Source: Bremia lactucae (Eukaryota; Oomycota; Peronosporomycetes; Peronosporales; Peronosporaceae). From it: a stretch of DNA of 37,391 nt. This document shows, in pieces, positions 1-9,372 of this stretch. Positions within the stretch are counted from its first letter, which is position 1. Each line of letters starts with the position of its first letter. The notes under the pieces were generated by a model. That model made no database searches and had not been told where the DNA came from. It saw only the letters and a list, made by a program, of their open reading frames with translations. The position numbers and the translations under genes are program-made. The DNA lies in NCBI RefSeq assembly GCF_004359215.1, contig NC_090610.1, positions 15,689,860 to 15,727,250 of the forward strand, read 5' to 3'.

Positions 1-437
1 GCAAGCTCCACATGTCGACCGCAGATCATTCCCAGACCGATACCCAAACAGAACGTGCCAATCGGGTCGTGGCGGATGTCTTACGCACTATAGCAACTCC
101 GAAAGAGTGGAGCAAGCAGTTGGTCTTTGTGGAGTCCGCTATAAATAACAGTGTCCACGCCAGTACGGGTGAGACACCGTTTCATATTAACGGACTGCGC
201 CATCCTCGGACGCCAGTCTCGTTTGTGCGCAGCTCGAGTCTTAGTGGGGGAGGGCCCCTCACAATGTTCGGTGCGAAAGAGGGACATAATTTTGTCAATA
301 TGACGATGACCCGCGAGGGTATCATCTCAACGACAGAAACTTGCCCTAGCGACTCTGCCAGTTTAGCAGTGGTCAATAGAACCACGCCTTATGACCGAAG
401 TTTCGGCGGTATCATAGGCGAGTTTGATGCTAAAGCG
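1..437 (+). pseudogene. pol: A1 integrase core, C-terminal part
   Basis: The reading frame is open at the window edge. It contains QTERANRVVADVLRTI, where the Glu is the third acidic residue of the DDE triad, followed by the AINNSVHASTGETPFHINGL helix region typical of gypsy integrases. The first two catalytic Asp residues would lie left of the window. The frame ends at a TGA near 438; the conserved sequence continues in another frame with an in-frame TAA, so the integrase is broken. The A2 copy aligns throughout (20430-20794). Confidence 0.85.
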
Positions 438-442
438 TGAGC

Positions 443-1090
443 GAGTCTCAACGCTTTGTGGATGAGCGATAAGCCATCACACGTATAGTCCATGACGCAA
501 TGAAAAGCACACAGGACAAGCGAAACGAATATGCCGACCGAAATGGTCGCAAAAATAATGAACGCTTAAAAGTGGGTGAAAAAGTACTATTAAGTACTGC
601 TACTCTACCTAAAAATGCAATTTCTGTACTACCTGGAGGTACTACGAAGTTGTTGCCGCGTTTCATTGGGCCCTTTACGGTGGTTGAAGAGGTTGGAGAC
701 CTAAATTATCGGCTCACCCTTCCCCCGTATATGAAGACGCACCCCGTATTTTACGTGGGTCGTCTGAAACGGTATGTAGATCCAAATGAGGTTACATGTC
801 CCCATCCGTCTAAGGAGATCGATGGTGACGCCGACTGTGAGTCGAGCGTCGTTCGGGTGAGGGGGACGGTTAAGGCGAAATGCTATCGGACCGACTCCTC
901 CCTCCACGAACAGGACTTGGAGAGCGAGGGACATCACGCTAGTAACCCTCAGCATTATCAGTTCAAAGAGGTCCAAGTGAGTCTTCAGGCGTTCATAACC
1001 CTGACGAGTCTTCGCTCGAACATCAACGAGATCCGAGGTCAGCAAGACTTGACCCTCAAGATCCGCAATACGTCGTTCAGCAGCGCTTAA
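443..1090 (+). pseudogene. pol: A1 integrase C-terminal GPY/F domain and linker
   Basis: From about 500 the protein reads KVGEKVLLSTATLP, then RFIGPFTVVEEVGDLNYRL and THPVFYVGRLKRYV. This is the GPY/F module of chromovirus integrases, thought to support multimerisation and DNA binding. A Ser/Asp-rich linker of about 100 residues leads to the chromodomain. A stop at 1088-1090 and a frame change separate it from the chromodomain frame. The linker DNA is also open on the other strand, where it encodes a coiled-coil-like stretch (see the antisense ORF). Confidence 0.85.
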
Positions 1091-1725
1091 TGCATGTGAC
1101 TGAACGGACGAAGGTAAGGCAGCCGCGAGTAGATGGGCGAGATCGCCACTCCTATCGGGCGCCACCTGCACTGATGGATGCGGGTGGGAATCAACGCTTC
1201 CTTGTTGGAAGGTTGCTTGCTCACCGCTCCGTGAGGCAAGGGTATCATATCCTCGTCCAATGGAAAGGTTACCCGAAGAGTTTTAACTCTTGGGAATCGA
1301 TCGATACCCTACGTATTGATGTGCCCGGCTTGGTGGCTGCCTATGAAAAGGAGCACAAGCTGAGGTCTCTTCGCTAGTCTCAATCGTTAATGCTGCTGTC
1401 TCCATGTAATGAGCCATGAGAGAAGTCTGGATGGCAATAATGCGCTATAATCCCTTCCTCATGAGCTCGTTGTCCGCATCACTACTACGAGGTGACGACA
1501 ACGGTTTCTACTTATTGCAGTCGACAATGAGCGCTGGATCAGCATCCTCACTGTTAAAGTGGGATGGATCCTTAAGCCCTGTTAACGCGACAGCAGCAGT
1601 AGCTGTCGGCGTTTCGACCTGGGCATTAGACGCTGCCGGCGTGTAACGCGGCGCGTGCGCTTTGAGCTGGGTTGAGCGGGCGTCTTCGCAGACGACCCAC
1701 CAACGTGGCCCCTTTTCGGTGGCAT
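701..1725 (-). pseudogene. Antisense ORF, family A type, in A1 (broken)
   Basis: On the strand opposite to pol an ATG at 1725 opens a frame reading MPPKRGHVGGSSAKTP and then KRTRR, a basic, possibly nuclear-targeting start. It continues with a Thr/Ala/Val-rich stretch (VETPTATAAVAL) and SHFN.EDADPALIVD. One base deleted near 1645 relative to A2, plus later stops, break it. Downstream on the same strand (1171-990) is AERRIADLEGQV and YERLKTHL, a heptad-like coiled coil lying antisense to the integrase-chromodomain linker. A2 has the same start and coiled coil. Function is unknown. This could be a relic of an accessory element protein. Confidence 0.55.
1090..1377 (+). pseudogene. pol: A1 chromodomain (C-terminus of pol)
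   Basis: NQRFLVGRLLAHRSV, then ILVQWKGYPKSFNSWESID and a C-terminal helix (VPGLVAAYEKEH) match the chromodomain fold: an FLV strand, the WKGY aromatic strand, a second Trp and the closing helix. In chromoviruses this module binds modified histone tails and steers integration. The frame starts about 30 residues upstream of the domain and ends at TAG 1375-1377. A2 carries the same domain at about 21235-21430. Confidence 0.9.
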
Positions 1726-1845
1726 CTTTGGCGCCGTGTATGGAAACACAGGTCGCTGGAGTGATTGAGTGAAATAGCGGCGCGTAAAGCTGCTCGCAGT
1801 TCCTCTCTTCTCTTTGACGAATTTAAAAATGTAAATTCGTTTCTA
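1378..1845. other. A1 3' region between pol stop and PPT
   Basis: No sense-strand gene is visible. The stretch is the counterpart of 21431-22470 in A2 but shorter. Its only coding signal is on the minus strand (N-terminal half of the antisense ORF). Confidence 0.6.
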
Positions 1846-1948
1846 AAGAAGGGGATGGTGTAACGGGCTAAAGTTGCCCTAATGTTACACAGTCCCCGTT
1901 AAGTACACTTGGTGTACGTAAGGGAATGGTCAATTACGAAATAATAGT
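1846..1948 (+). repeat. A1 purine tract and start of 3' LTR
   Basis: A purine run (aaagaaggggatgg) lies directly before TGTAACGGGCTAAAG at 1859. The next 90 bases match the LTR starts of A2 at 15482 and 22484, including ACACAGTCCCCGTTAAGTAC. The purine run is the expected plus-strand primer (PPT). The LTR is cut by the N run at 1949. Confidence 0.85.
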
Positions 1949-2048
1949 NNNNNNNNNNNNNNNNNNNNNNNNNNNNNNNNNNNNNNNNNNNNNNNNNNNN
2001 NNNNNNNNNNNNNNNNNNNNNNNNNNNNNNNNNNNNNNNNNNNNNNNN
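1949..2048. other. Assembly gap of exactly 100 N
   Basis: Exactly 100 N join a + strand LTR to a minus strand integrase. A round 100 usually marks a gap of unknown size, so the A1-B1 adjacency should not be taken as proven. Confidence 0.95.
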
Positions 2049-3092
2049 CGTTTCCGGGTGATCAGATGTTGACATAGTCAGCCGTGTTCCGAGAGATCGG
2101 AACACGGATTGCCAGAACGCCGCCGTGAATCTCGGATCTCTATCCGAGACTAATTCACGGGGTAACCCATGGAGTTTGAATACCGTGTCGATAAAGACAC
2201 GGGCACAACCCGGAGCCGTAATCGACTCTGGTACCGCAGCAAGGTGTACCATCTTGCTGAATCTGTCTACAAAAACAAGGATTCCATTGTTTTTGTGTTC
2301 GTCTTCGGGAAATCCGAAGACGAAGTCCATAGATACGGACTGCCAACACTCTGCCGGAAGTGGTAGAGGTTGAAGAGGTGCACGGGATGAAGGGCTAGGC
2401 TTCACCCGTTGACAAACCTCGCAAGCACGAATGTACTTGCGCACAAACTGATACTGGCGGGGCCAGTAAAAGTATCGACTTACCGTGAGGTAAGTCTTCT
2501 CACGTCCACGATGTCCACTTGTTGGAGCATCGTGACACTCATACATGATGCGCAAGCGCAAATCATTGTGAGTCGGGACGACGACACGTGGGGTGTCGCC
2601 GGTAACGGCTGTGTAATACAATAAGCCGTTACGTGTTGTGTATCGATCGGATGACGATCGATATAAAGCCGGTAGATCTTTAAAAGATTTATCGGATGGA
2701 TTCATTAAATGATCCATCAGACAAAGAAGGTCCTTATCTTCTTTATAGGCTTTCTTTATTTCATCAACTAAGGTTGATGATGGAACACTCGTAGTGAGTG
2801 TTGCAACAGTAAGATCACTTTTACTGTTGGGGTGCACTGCTGACTCGAAATCGGGTCGGCGTGATAACGCATCAGCGACGACATTAAGTCGTCCTGGTTT
2901 ATATTCGACGGAGAAGTTATACTCCGCGAAGAAGGATAGCCACCTCGCCATTCTTTGCGAGAGGTGTGGGCTATTGACGGCCGTGCGTAATGACGCATGG
3001 TCCGTATACGCAATGAGCGGTCTACCTCCCAAGCGATAGACCCTAAACCTAGCTAGTGCGTATAACATGGCAAGGAATTCTTTGTCATGCAC
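2049..3092 (-). CDS. pol: B1 RNase H, zinc finger and integrase (open frame, truncated)
   Basis: This is the longest intact frame of B1. It begins in the RNase H region (VYTDHASLRTA-like segment, read here as AYTDHASLRTAVNSPHL), passes KPGRLNVVADALSRRPDF and a linker, then the H2C2 finger (HDAPTSGHRGREKTY and CEVCQRVK), and enters the integrase core with MDFVFGFPEDE (first Asp) and VSDRDPRFTAAFW (second Asp). It runs into the N gap before the Glu. RNase H would remove RNA from the hybrid; integrase would join cDNA to the host. Upstream RNase H residues are in another frame (3053-3256), so the start is not natural. Confidence 0.88.
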
Positions 3093-3400
3093 TGGTTAGT
3101 TGCGTTCAGCTGGTTGAAGCTGACGCGAACGACGCGCTCTGCGCCGTCTGTGTCATATTGCATTAACACACAGCCGATTGCAAAATCACTGGCGTCACAG
3201 ACCACATGAAATGGTCGGTCTTGGTCCGCAATCGCCAGGATTGGCAATTGCATCACTCTTTGCTTAATACCCTTAAAGGAAGTCTGGCGATCAACGTTCC
3301 GTGACCACTATTTTTTCCTTCAAGAAAGATGTACTGTCGTTTCGGCGTAATTGCTTGAGTACTTGTGCAGGTACAACGCTAAGCCGAGGAACTTTTGAAG
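3053..3400 (-). pseudogene. pol: B1 RNase H N-terminal part and RT connection, frameshifted
   Basis: MQLPILAIADQDRP, HVVCDASDFAIGCVLMQYD and DGAERVV form the start of the gypsy RNase H with its first acidic residue in CDASDF. A frameshift near 3100-3130 detaches it from the downstream frame. Above 3257 the thumb region (YLHKYSSNYAET) is readable only by switching frames. B3 carries the same segment in one open frame (35977-36477). Confidence 0.8.
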
Positions 3401-3950
3401 TCCCTTTTCATCGACTGGCTCAGGCCAATCGGTGATCGCCTTAATCTTTTCCGGATCCGGGCGTGTACCATGTTTTTCCACATTGCACCCAAGAAGTGGT
3501 ATTTCGCTTGCAGCGAATATTCACTTCTTGAGATTTGCATACAACTCGTGCGTGCGCATAAATGTAAGAACCTGACGAACGTGAGTTTTATGAGCTTGCA
3601 CGTCCGTCTATCCGTCCATGGCCCGGCTATGGACGAATGCATCGTACAAATAACTTTTTGCGAAATCCCGCACCGATCTCAACAGATCGGTTACACATCT
3701 GTTCAATGTCGCAGGGGAATTACAAAGCCCCTGTGGCATAAGTAGCCATTCCGCTTGGGGTGCTTACTGCTATGAACGGGATATATTGTTCACGCATAAG
3801 GATCGGATAGAATCCATCCATCAGATCCATTGGCGAAACGATAGTACTCTTCGACATACCATCAATGATTACGTCTTTTCGTGGTATCGGCGTTTGAGCC
3901 GGTACCGTTGCAGCGTTCAATTTATTAAATGCATTCACAATCCGTCATCC
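3379..3950 (-). pseudogene. pol: B1 reverse transcriptase, frameshifted and active site lost
   Basis: NAFNKLNAATVPAQTPIPRK and MDLMDGFY (3938-3720) are RT motifs before and around the first catalytic Asp. The next frame reads SYLYDAFVHS at about 3625-3655, where intact copies have SYFDD.FVHS, so one catalytic Asp is now Tyr. Further down, LKKCIFAASE and RPDPEKIKAITDWP are recognisable only across frame changes. The enzyme must be dead in this copy. Confidence 0.85.
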
Positions 3951-4560
3951 TCCTGTTACATTACGTACACATAAGGTCGTAGAGCTATTGTGGGCAGGTT
4001 GACTCCCTCGGATGAGCCGCTGCTATGCGGTCGGCAAGAACATTGTCGATTGCTAATTTTTGTTCACGAGGCAATGATCACTGCTTCATGACACAGGATT
4101 TCGAACTCAAAATAAGGTCGAATTCGTGTCGAGTACCCTTATCCTTATGCAACACACATAACTCGCACTCCTTTAATTCGATCAGACCCTTATACAACGG
4201 ATTTTGTCTTCAAATACTCATAAGATTGGTAGATAAACGTTCCTCCGAGTCTTCTCATCGAGGTTACTTTCGTCCATCGATGAGCTGCTAAGAAACAGTT
4301 CGTTCTCAGTAAATACTATCGCCGACCGAATGTCGGCCACGTAGTTATCAACTGTGACAAGTACGCAGATCTGCTTGACTTTTTCACTACGCAGATTACG
4401 CAAGAACCGTTTCAATTTTTTCGTTGACAACTGAGTTATCTCCGAAATTGACTTTAGAACTGCTATTAGATCAAGTGTTTAAGCGTCTACACTTGAATCA
4501 TTGTTTATTAAGACACTTATTGTCTCAGTTTCCTCTCTGGAATTTATTTCCAAAGGTACC
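3951..4560 (-). pseudogene. pol: B1 pre-RT spacer, broken
   Basis: The segment KLKRFLRNLRSEKVKQIC, VADIRSAIVFTEN and SSSMDESNLDEKTR (4430-4218) is the linker that precedes RT in this family. The upstream piece EETETISVLIN (about 4540-4500) matches the start of the inverted block of B2 at about 26255. The part between 4218 and 3950 has stops and is only patchily recognisable. Confidence 0.7.
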
Positions 4561-5160
4561 TGTGAACCTTTGACCACAGGTTTCGGGGACAAGAATTTAT
4601 TTGGGGAGTATCCTCCTCAACTGCCTCTAGCTGTGGTTGGTTACCACAGCGAGATCCTCAACGATCGACTCCCCAGTCGACCTAGGACTTTTGCACTGCC
4701 TCTTATAGGAAGGCGTTTTAAACTTTCTTGGATGTTGCTTTTCAAGCAAATATCCTTGTTTTGTACAACTCAACTTATTTGAGTGATCGAACTTTGACGC
4801 TGCCTGTGCTGTGCACAGCCGTCGGTAACTATATCCGCGTCACAATTGTGGACCTTCGACGCCGCCTGTAGCCGTCGGTAACTATGACCACATCACAATG
4901 GAGGACCTTCAACGCTGCATGTGCTTGTGCACATCCGTCAGGATCTAACTCCACAGTGAGTTGGGTATTTACACTGAGGTCGTGTGGAGTCAGGTAAACG
5001 CCTGAACCACAGGTGAGGCCACCGCACTCACTCGTAGGACATTCACAAGCTTGTGGACGCTCCAAGATGTTCATCATTTGGCCATCTCAGGAACAAGAGA
5101 CAGGCATCGTCACGGCTTGATGCTGCCAATTTAAACATGGCCTGTACTTTCTGAGCCATG
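4561..5160 (-). pseudogene. pol: B1 Cys-rich protease-RT spacer
   Basis: The frame at 5077-4829 reads NILERPQACECPTSECGGLTCG, with Cys residues spaced as in B3 (QACGCFTSECDGLTCG). Tandem blocks around GCAQAH.ALKVLH follow. The Cys pattern suggests a small metal-binding linker between protease and RT, though this is an inference from spacing only. Homologous DNA is at 28511-28990 (B2) and 36622-36975 (B3). Confidence 0.6.
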
Positions 5161-5169
5161 GTAATTTAA

Positions 5170-5440
5170 GGATGACATCAAATTTGTCATCCAAATCTGG
5201 TACGATATAATCATCATCGTACTGTTTAGCCCTTCATGTGTTTTGTATACCAACCACACGTTTCTTTACCGTTACAGATACGCCTGTTGCTAGGCGCACT
5301 GTCATCCTCGTTAAAGGGGTATTGCGCTCAATAAGTTTGAGTCTACGATCTTCTCGCGATTGGCGTCTAATAAAATTATTCGACGACCCACAATCGGCTA
5401 GGGACTTAAGTGGCATTTATTTTACATTTTTATTTTCAGG
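5170..5440 (-). pseudogene. pol: B1 retropepsin-like protease
   Basis: MPLKSLADCGSSNNFIRRQS, then DRRLKLIERN and MTVRLATGVSVTVKKRVVGI (5416-5234) match the N-terminal half of the gypsy aspartic protease. The catalytic triplet is D-C-G rather than the usual D-S/T-G, and the flap region follows. The frame stops at 5234. It would act as a dimer to cut Gag-Pol in the particle. Confidence 0.75.
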
Positions 5441-5945
5441 GTGATGAGGTTAACCTCATCCCGTGTGGCAGTTTCACACAATTTATGTGTGTACGGAGCA
5501 ACTTTCGTCAAAAGGCCTGCAAATTCTTTTGACGTTGCTGGAACAGTAGGGCGCTCCGCACCTACTGACCCCGACCGTTTATGGACGAGCCGCCTCGCCG
5601 ATGCGATTTCGCAACAGCGTCAGATATGCGTCTTCCGCTGTTCCTAGCGAGAGGTCGGTTCTTTTGCTCAGTGATTTTAGGCACTGGCCGTGGGGCACTA
5701 CACTTATAGGGTAGTTAGTGGCCTATCTTTTGACAACGATTTAATTTTGTAACCGTTAGTAACTCGAAGAGCAAGGTTTCTCGCTCTCTGTATACGAGAC
5801 ATCCATCAGTTCTAGACCTATGGTTTCGTGTCGTCTCGGTGGACGATATGACCCCGAGTGACGAAGCCTGTTTCAGGCTAAAGCCCTCCTGTTTTGCTAT
5901 AGAGATCGCTTGGTTGAGCGACTCTAATTCTAGCCAGAACAGGTG
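5441..5945 (-). pseudogene. gag: B1 gag, C-terminal part
   Basis: LFWLELESLNQAISIAKQEGFSLKQA (about 5945-5865) is the end of the capsid-like part. NRCQKIGH marks a zinc knuckle that then loses its frame. The linker toward protease (EFAGLL-type, about 5515-5570) is shared with B2 and with the stray piece at 15137. The 5' end is cut at about 5945 by copia piece C. Confidence 0.75.
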
Positions 5946-6174
5946 GGTGCACGATGGAGCTCGTGAGTTCGCGACAAGCTCGATCAAGACTTTCTACGAA
6001 GATGAAGGAATTGAGCATCAAATTACAGTTCCGTACGCCCAACAGACTAATGGGACGGCAGAGCGTGCTATTCGGACAACTGTTACAATTGGACGCAGTT
6101 TGCTGCATCACGCCAAGCTCGACAAGTGTTTCTGGGCTGAGGCAGCAATGACAGCCATATACGTCAAGAATTGA
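5946..6174 (+). pseudogene. pol: C integrase core (partial)
   Basis: HDGAREFATSSIKTFYEDEG supplies the second acidic residue region (DGARE), and PYAQQTNGTAERAIRT carries the third (the Glu in TAER). SLLHHAKLDKCFWAEAAMTA is the usual helix after it. A TGA follows the Asn at about 6174. The first Asp and the zinc finger are missing at the left junction. Confidence 0.85.
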
Positions 6175-6762
6175 CTGCCGTCACCCAAAGTTTGAGCATA
6201 AGACTCTTTATGAGATTGTCTAAGAGTCGAAGCCCAGTGTAAAACACATGCGTGTATTTGGCTGCCGGACGTACATTCTAACTCCAAAGGAAAAACGACT
6301 TAAATGGGACCCTAAGGCTCGCGTCGGAATTTTTCTCGGTTACGAAGAAACATCTTAAGCTTATCGAGTCTTTTCGTCGATGCAGGGCAAGTTATTATTA
6401 GTCGCGATGTTAACTTCGATGAGTCTGTTCTCGAGTTTCTGCCGATAAGCTTGGACGAAGATGTCGATGATTCGGAATTTGAAGATCTCGAAATTGCTTC
6501 CCCAAAAATGGAGTACAAGCAGACAGGAAAGCGAAAAGGTCGCTAAAGTGAAAAGAGAAACCTACCCAGGAAATTACCTGCTGCTCGACAACAAAATGGT
6601 CTTGAAGAAGCAAGCGCGCCCATTGAATCGCGTATGGAAGACGATGCAGAAAAGAATGATGACCAAGATGACGAAGCTGCTTCTCCTCTGTTTTGGCGTG
6701 CAAGTGCTAATGCCGTTGAAAGATCGATCGACTTATCAGAGCCTAAGTCTTTCTAAGAGGCA
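6175..6762 (+). pseudogene. pol: C integrase-RT linker with copia GKGY-like segment, frameshifted
   Basis: MRVFGCRTYILTPKEKRLKW and ARVGIFLGYEETS.AYRVF are the conserved copia stretch after the core. A later frame reads ESVLEFLPISLDEDVDDSEF, an acidic linker. Several stops (for example after EETS) break it. Confidence 0.75.
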
Positions 6763-7165
6763 ATGAATGGACCGCAGCAAGTTCATTGGCGCGAGGCAAT
6801 TCGTATGGAGCTCGAAATCATGCTCTGCGTGGTATTTTGTGCTGCCGAGCTGCCACACGCTCAACGTGCCATTGGTACCAAATGGGTGTTTAAGATCAAC
6901 CGCAGAGCGGATGGATCTATCGACAAATACAAGGCTCGCCACGTCGCGAATGGCTTCAAACAAAAGTACGGCATTGATTACACCGAAACCTTTTCGCCGG
7001 TTGTCAAGTATGTGACACTCCATTTCTGTATGGAATCATAAAAGAACAAGTTTATTGCGAGATCTCTGAAGGAGTACAGTTTGATGACAATTTTAATTGT
7101 TTGGAACTGGTCAAGGCTATGTACGGACTCAAACAAGCGTCGCGCGTATGGAATGAAACGTTTGA
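6763..7165 (+). pseudogene. pol: C reverse transcriptase with internal deletion
   Basis: VHWREAIRMELE, GTKWVFKINRRADGSIDKYK and ARHVANGFKQKYGIDYTETF with SPVVKY are the copia RT N-terminal motifs. After CMES and a stop, the sequence resumes in another frame with EQVYCEISEGVQFDDNFNCL and KAMYGLKQASRVWNETF. The stretch between them, with the first catalytic motif, is missing. The piece ends at the LTR D junction. Confidence 0.85.
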
Positions 7166-7345
7166 CGGGCCAAAGGCGGGTACCGGTGTATACCGGTAGA
7201 TACCGGGAATGACGTCATGCGGTGAAGTCATTGAGATGACGTCAGTTGATGACGTCAAAAGCTTCTAGAAGATTCCAGAAGCGATGATTGGCTACAAGTG
7301 TAATGGTTGGCTTAAGGGTAAGAAGCAATAGGTTTGCGAAGGAAC
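7166..7345 (+). repeat. Copia D left LTR fragment with three TGACGTCA sites
   Basis: The segment matches the LTR after D pol at 10489-10630: a CCAAAGGCGGG purine-type run, TACCGG motifs at about 10-bp spacing, TGACGTCA palindromes, then AGCTTCTAGA and GGTTTGCGA. It stops matching at about 7345, where gag sequence begins. Because it starts with the same pol-tail/PPT sequence as 10489, it may be a 3' LTR of a lost element. Exact LTR ends are not resolved. Confidence 0.7.
7210..7257. promoter_or_regulatory. Cluster of three TGACGTCA palindromes in LTR
   Basis: Perfect TGACGTCA occurs at 7210-7217, 7237-7244 and 7250-7257. This is the classic CRE/ATF-type bZIP target. The D right LTR keeps two (10518, 10531) and the minus strand LTR E' keeps three plus one near match. 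Repetition in all three LTRs suggests an enhancer array. Actual factor binding is inference. Confidence 0.55.
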
Positions 7346-7630
7346 AAGGTGGCGGCTTCGATGGAGCCGCCACGGGCAAGGACAAGCGTTTATGACAACG
7401 GACAACGGTCGGCGTAAGGGACGCCAAAAACCGGTCAAGGCCAACAGCACCTGTAACTACTTTGGGTAGCATGGGCATTGGATCGCTAAGTGCCCCGTGC
7501 GAATTCGCGAGAACACAGAACGACAGCGGCTACAGCGTGCAAACGTCGCGCAGAGTGAAGACGACTCTGACGATTATCTTTTTTTCGGTTGGTGGACATT
7601 TGAAGACTACCAAGTCAAGTTGCATATGGC
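7346..7630 (+). pseudogene. gag: D gag C-terminus with broken zinc knuckle
   Basis: At about 7450-7493 the frame reads C-N-Y-F-G-stop-H-G-H-W-I-A-K-C. A CCHC knuckle has lost its second Cys (now Phe) and gained a stop. The following PVRIRENTERQRLQRANVAQ and EDDSDDYLFF form the linker to protease. Confidence 0.75.
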
Positions 7631-8004
7631 TGGTCGATTTAGGTACGACACAGCACATGACGTACTCGAAACAGTTCATGAAGAATTTCAAGGGTATTTC
7701 TCCGGTGGACGTTCACTTAGCAGACGATGGTGTTGTCCAGGCAGTCGGGACTGGTAACATCGTGATGTATATGAAGACTCCGCATGGAACCAAGAAGGAA
7801 GTGCTTTGAGGAGTATGGCATATTCCGAAATTATCGCGCAATCTCTTCTCCGTTGGACGCTTTACGAAGGACGTGGGTCCAGTCACGTTTGAAAGTGACG
7901 GATGCTTTGCTAAAGCAAAAGGATTGCAGTGAAAACTTGGATCCCGTGAGGGTAAAGGGCTGTTTAGGCTATGCACGACGCTCGTCGGCACTGACGAAGC
8001 CAAT
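7628..8004 (+). pseudogene. pol: D copia protease, catalytic triplet damaged
   Basis: WLVDLGTTQHMTYSKQFMKN matches the copia protease start WLVDSGA.QHMT, with DLG in place of D-S/T-G. HLADDGVVQAVGTGNI and GVWHIPKLSRNLFSVGRFTK follow, the latter after a stop. A frame change near 7950 leads to the integrase zinc finger. Confidence 0.8.
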
Positions 8005-8382
8005 GTGACAAGCTCGTCGGGATGCCATGGGGACACCACTTCGTACCTCTGGCATCTTCGACTTAGACACATTAGATATAGTGGTCTAGACACTATCGTC
8101 AAAAGGAACTATGGTGTTGACATTGATCTTGCGTCGGTCAATCAGTGGGAGCTGTGCGATCGTTGTGCGATTGGCAAACAAACGCGAGTGAGTTTGATGC
8201 AAAAGTCACCACATCATGCAAAGAAACTGTTGGAAGTTATTCACAGTGATGTGTGTAGACCTATGCAGTCAACAACTTTTAGCGGCAAGCGGTACTTCTC
8301 ACTTTCACGGATGAGTACTCGCACTTTACCACGGTATCTCTGCTGCGAAACGAATCTGAAGGTTTTTGGATGCCATGCATAG
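8005..8382 (+). pseudogene. pol: D integrase N-terminus, core deleted
   Basis: LWHLRLRHIRYSGLDTIVK with LCDRCAIGKQTR forms the HHCC zinc finger. KKLLEVIHSDVCRPMQ carries the first catalytic Asp (HSDV). Shortly after the TFSGKRYF segment the sequence jumps to NLKVFGCHA, which lies after the core. The remaining two catalytic residues are therefore deleted. Confidence 0.85.
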
Positions 8383-9137
8383 CTTACAGTACTTAAGGAA
8401 AAGCGAAGCAAATTTGAAGCTTGGTCGGTACGCTGTCGGTTTCTTGGCTACTCAGAGCATAAAAGTTGAGAGTGGTCGTGTGCTTGTCAGTCGCGACGCA
8501 AAGTTTATGGAAAATACGTTTGATAGTGGGAAGCGCGACCGGCGCTATAATGAGGTCGTTATTCAAGATGATGATGAAGCGACTGAACAGGACTCCCCAC
8601 AACACGACCAAACCGATCACGAAAATGAAGAATCTGCGCAGAATGAAGAATTTGAGCCTGGCAGAAAGCGACACCAAAGGACCCAATCGCTCGAAAAAGC
8701 GACTGAAGCGCCAAGGCCCAAACGACACAGTCAATATCAATCGCTTGAAGAAATGTCAGCTACAGCTCAAGACTTCGAGGCTGCGTACGTTGTGGATTTT
8801 CAGTGCGAGAAATGCCAACCACGTTCAAGTTGGCGACGGTATCCAATGACGCAGCTAAAAAAATGGAAGGAAGCGTGCAGCTTGGAAATGGACTCGCTAC
8901 AAAAGAACAAGACTTAGACACTTGTGCCCCTGCCGTTAGGATGTAAGGCAATCGGCAACCGATGGGTATTTCGAGTTAAGGAAAACCAAGCTGGTGAAGT
9001 TGAGCGATACAAGGCGCGCCTTGTGGCGAAAGGTTTCGCACAAAATTCGGCATCGACTATAAGAAACGTTTGCGTCGGTGGCGAAGTTTTAATCGATCCG
9101 GATTTTGCTAAGTTCTGGCTGCCAAGTACGGACTTAC
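8366..9137 (+). pseudogene. pol: D integrase-RT linker and RT N-terminus
   Basis: The frame has VESGRVLVSRDAKFMENTF, an acidic Glu/Asp/Gln-rich linker (QDDDEATEQDSPQHDQTD), then EMDSLQKNKT followed by a stop and [20 protein letters not shown] with [11 protein letters not shown]. These are copia RT motifs. A frameshift after AQN destroys motif A; remnants of the expected ASVAKF.SIR are scrambled. Confidence 0.8.
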
Positions 9138-9147
9138 GGTCCATCGA

Positions 9148-9372
9148 ATGGATGTGATAACAGCATTTCTTAATGGTCAGCTCGACGGAGATATTTACAT
9201 GACGCAGCCTGATGGCTTCAGTGATACAGCCAATCCAGGTTACGTGTGCAAGTTACAACGGTCGCTGTACGGTCTGAAGCAATCACCTCTCATGTGGAAC
9301 AAGACAATTGACGACTTTATGCTGGGACTGGAATTCAAGAAGTGTGAATCCGATCACTGCATCTACATTTAG
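9148..9372 (+). pseudogene. pol: D reverse transcriptase, middle part
   Basis: [40 protein letters not shown] and YGLKQSPLMWNKTIDDFML are the copia RT palm, the Asp in MDV.TAFLNG being catalytic. The frame ends at a TAG inside the foldback at 9319-9416. Confidence 0.85.

Larger units (their letters stand above)
1..1948 (+). mobile_element. Ty3/gypsy chromovirus, family A copy A1 (3' part)
   Basis: The 3' end of a chromodomain-bearing Ty3/gypsy element enters from the left edge. In order it holds the end of the integrase core, the integrase C-terminal GPY/F domain, a linker, a chromodomain, a non-pol 3' region, a purine tract and the first 90 bases of a 3' LTR, which is cut by an N gap. The order and sequence match the more complete copy A2 at 15482-22692, so both belong to one family. 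A1 keeps the GPY/F domain that A2 has lost. Frames are broken around 440-500 and 1090, so it is a relic. Confidence 0.9.
2049..5945 (-). mobile_element. Ty3/gypsy element, family B copy B1 (partial)
   Basis: Read on the minus strand from 5945 down: gag with a damaged zinc-knuckle region, protease, a Cys-rich spacer, RT, RNase H, H2C2 zinc finger and integrase up to the second catalytic Asp. The 5' LTR and gag start are missing, cut by copia piece C at about 5946; the 3' end is cut by the N gap. Family B differs from A in its protease (DCG), its spacer and its LTR. Copies B2 and B3 in this window share all parts. Confidence 0.9.
5946..7165 (+). mobile_element. Ty1/copia fragment C
   Basis: A + strand copia piece running from within the integrase core to the middle of RT, with both ends cut. 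It abuts B1 gag on the left and a different copia LTR (D) on the right. Its integrase and RT differ clearly from those of D and E, so it is a separate copia family. Confidence 0.85.

Noticed and set aside
1416..1646. Plus strand frame after the A1 chromodomain as an extra pol or env-like gene
   Set aside because: The minus strand frame in this stretch is the one shared with A2 and has the conserved ATG; the plus frame is not kept in A2.
2125..2624. Plus strand frames opposite B1 integrase
   Set aside because: Shadows of the intact minus strand integrase frame; no conservation of their own.
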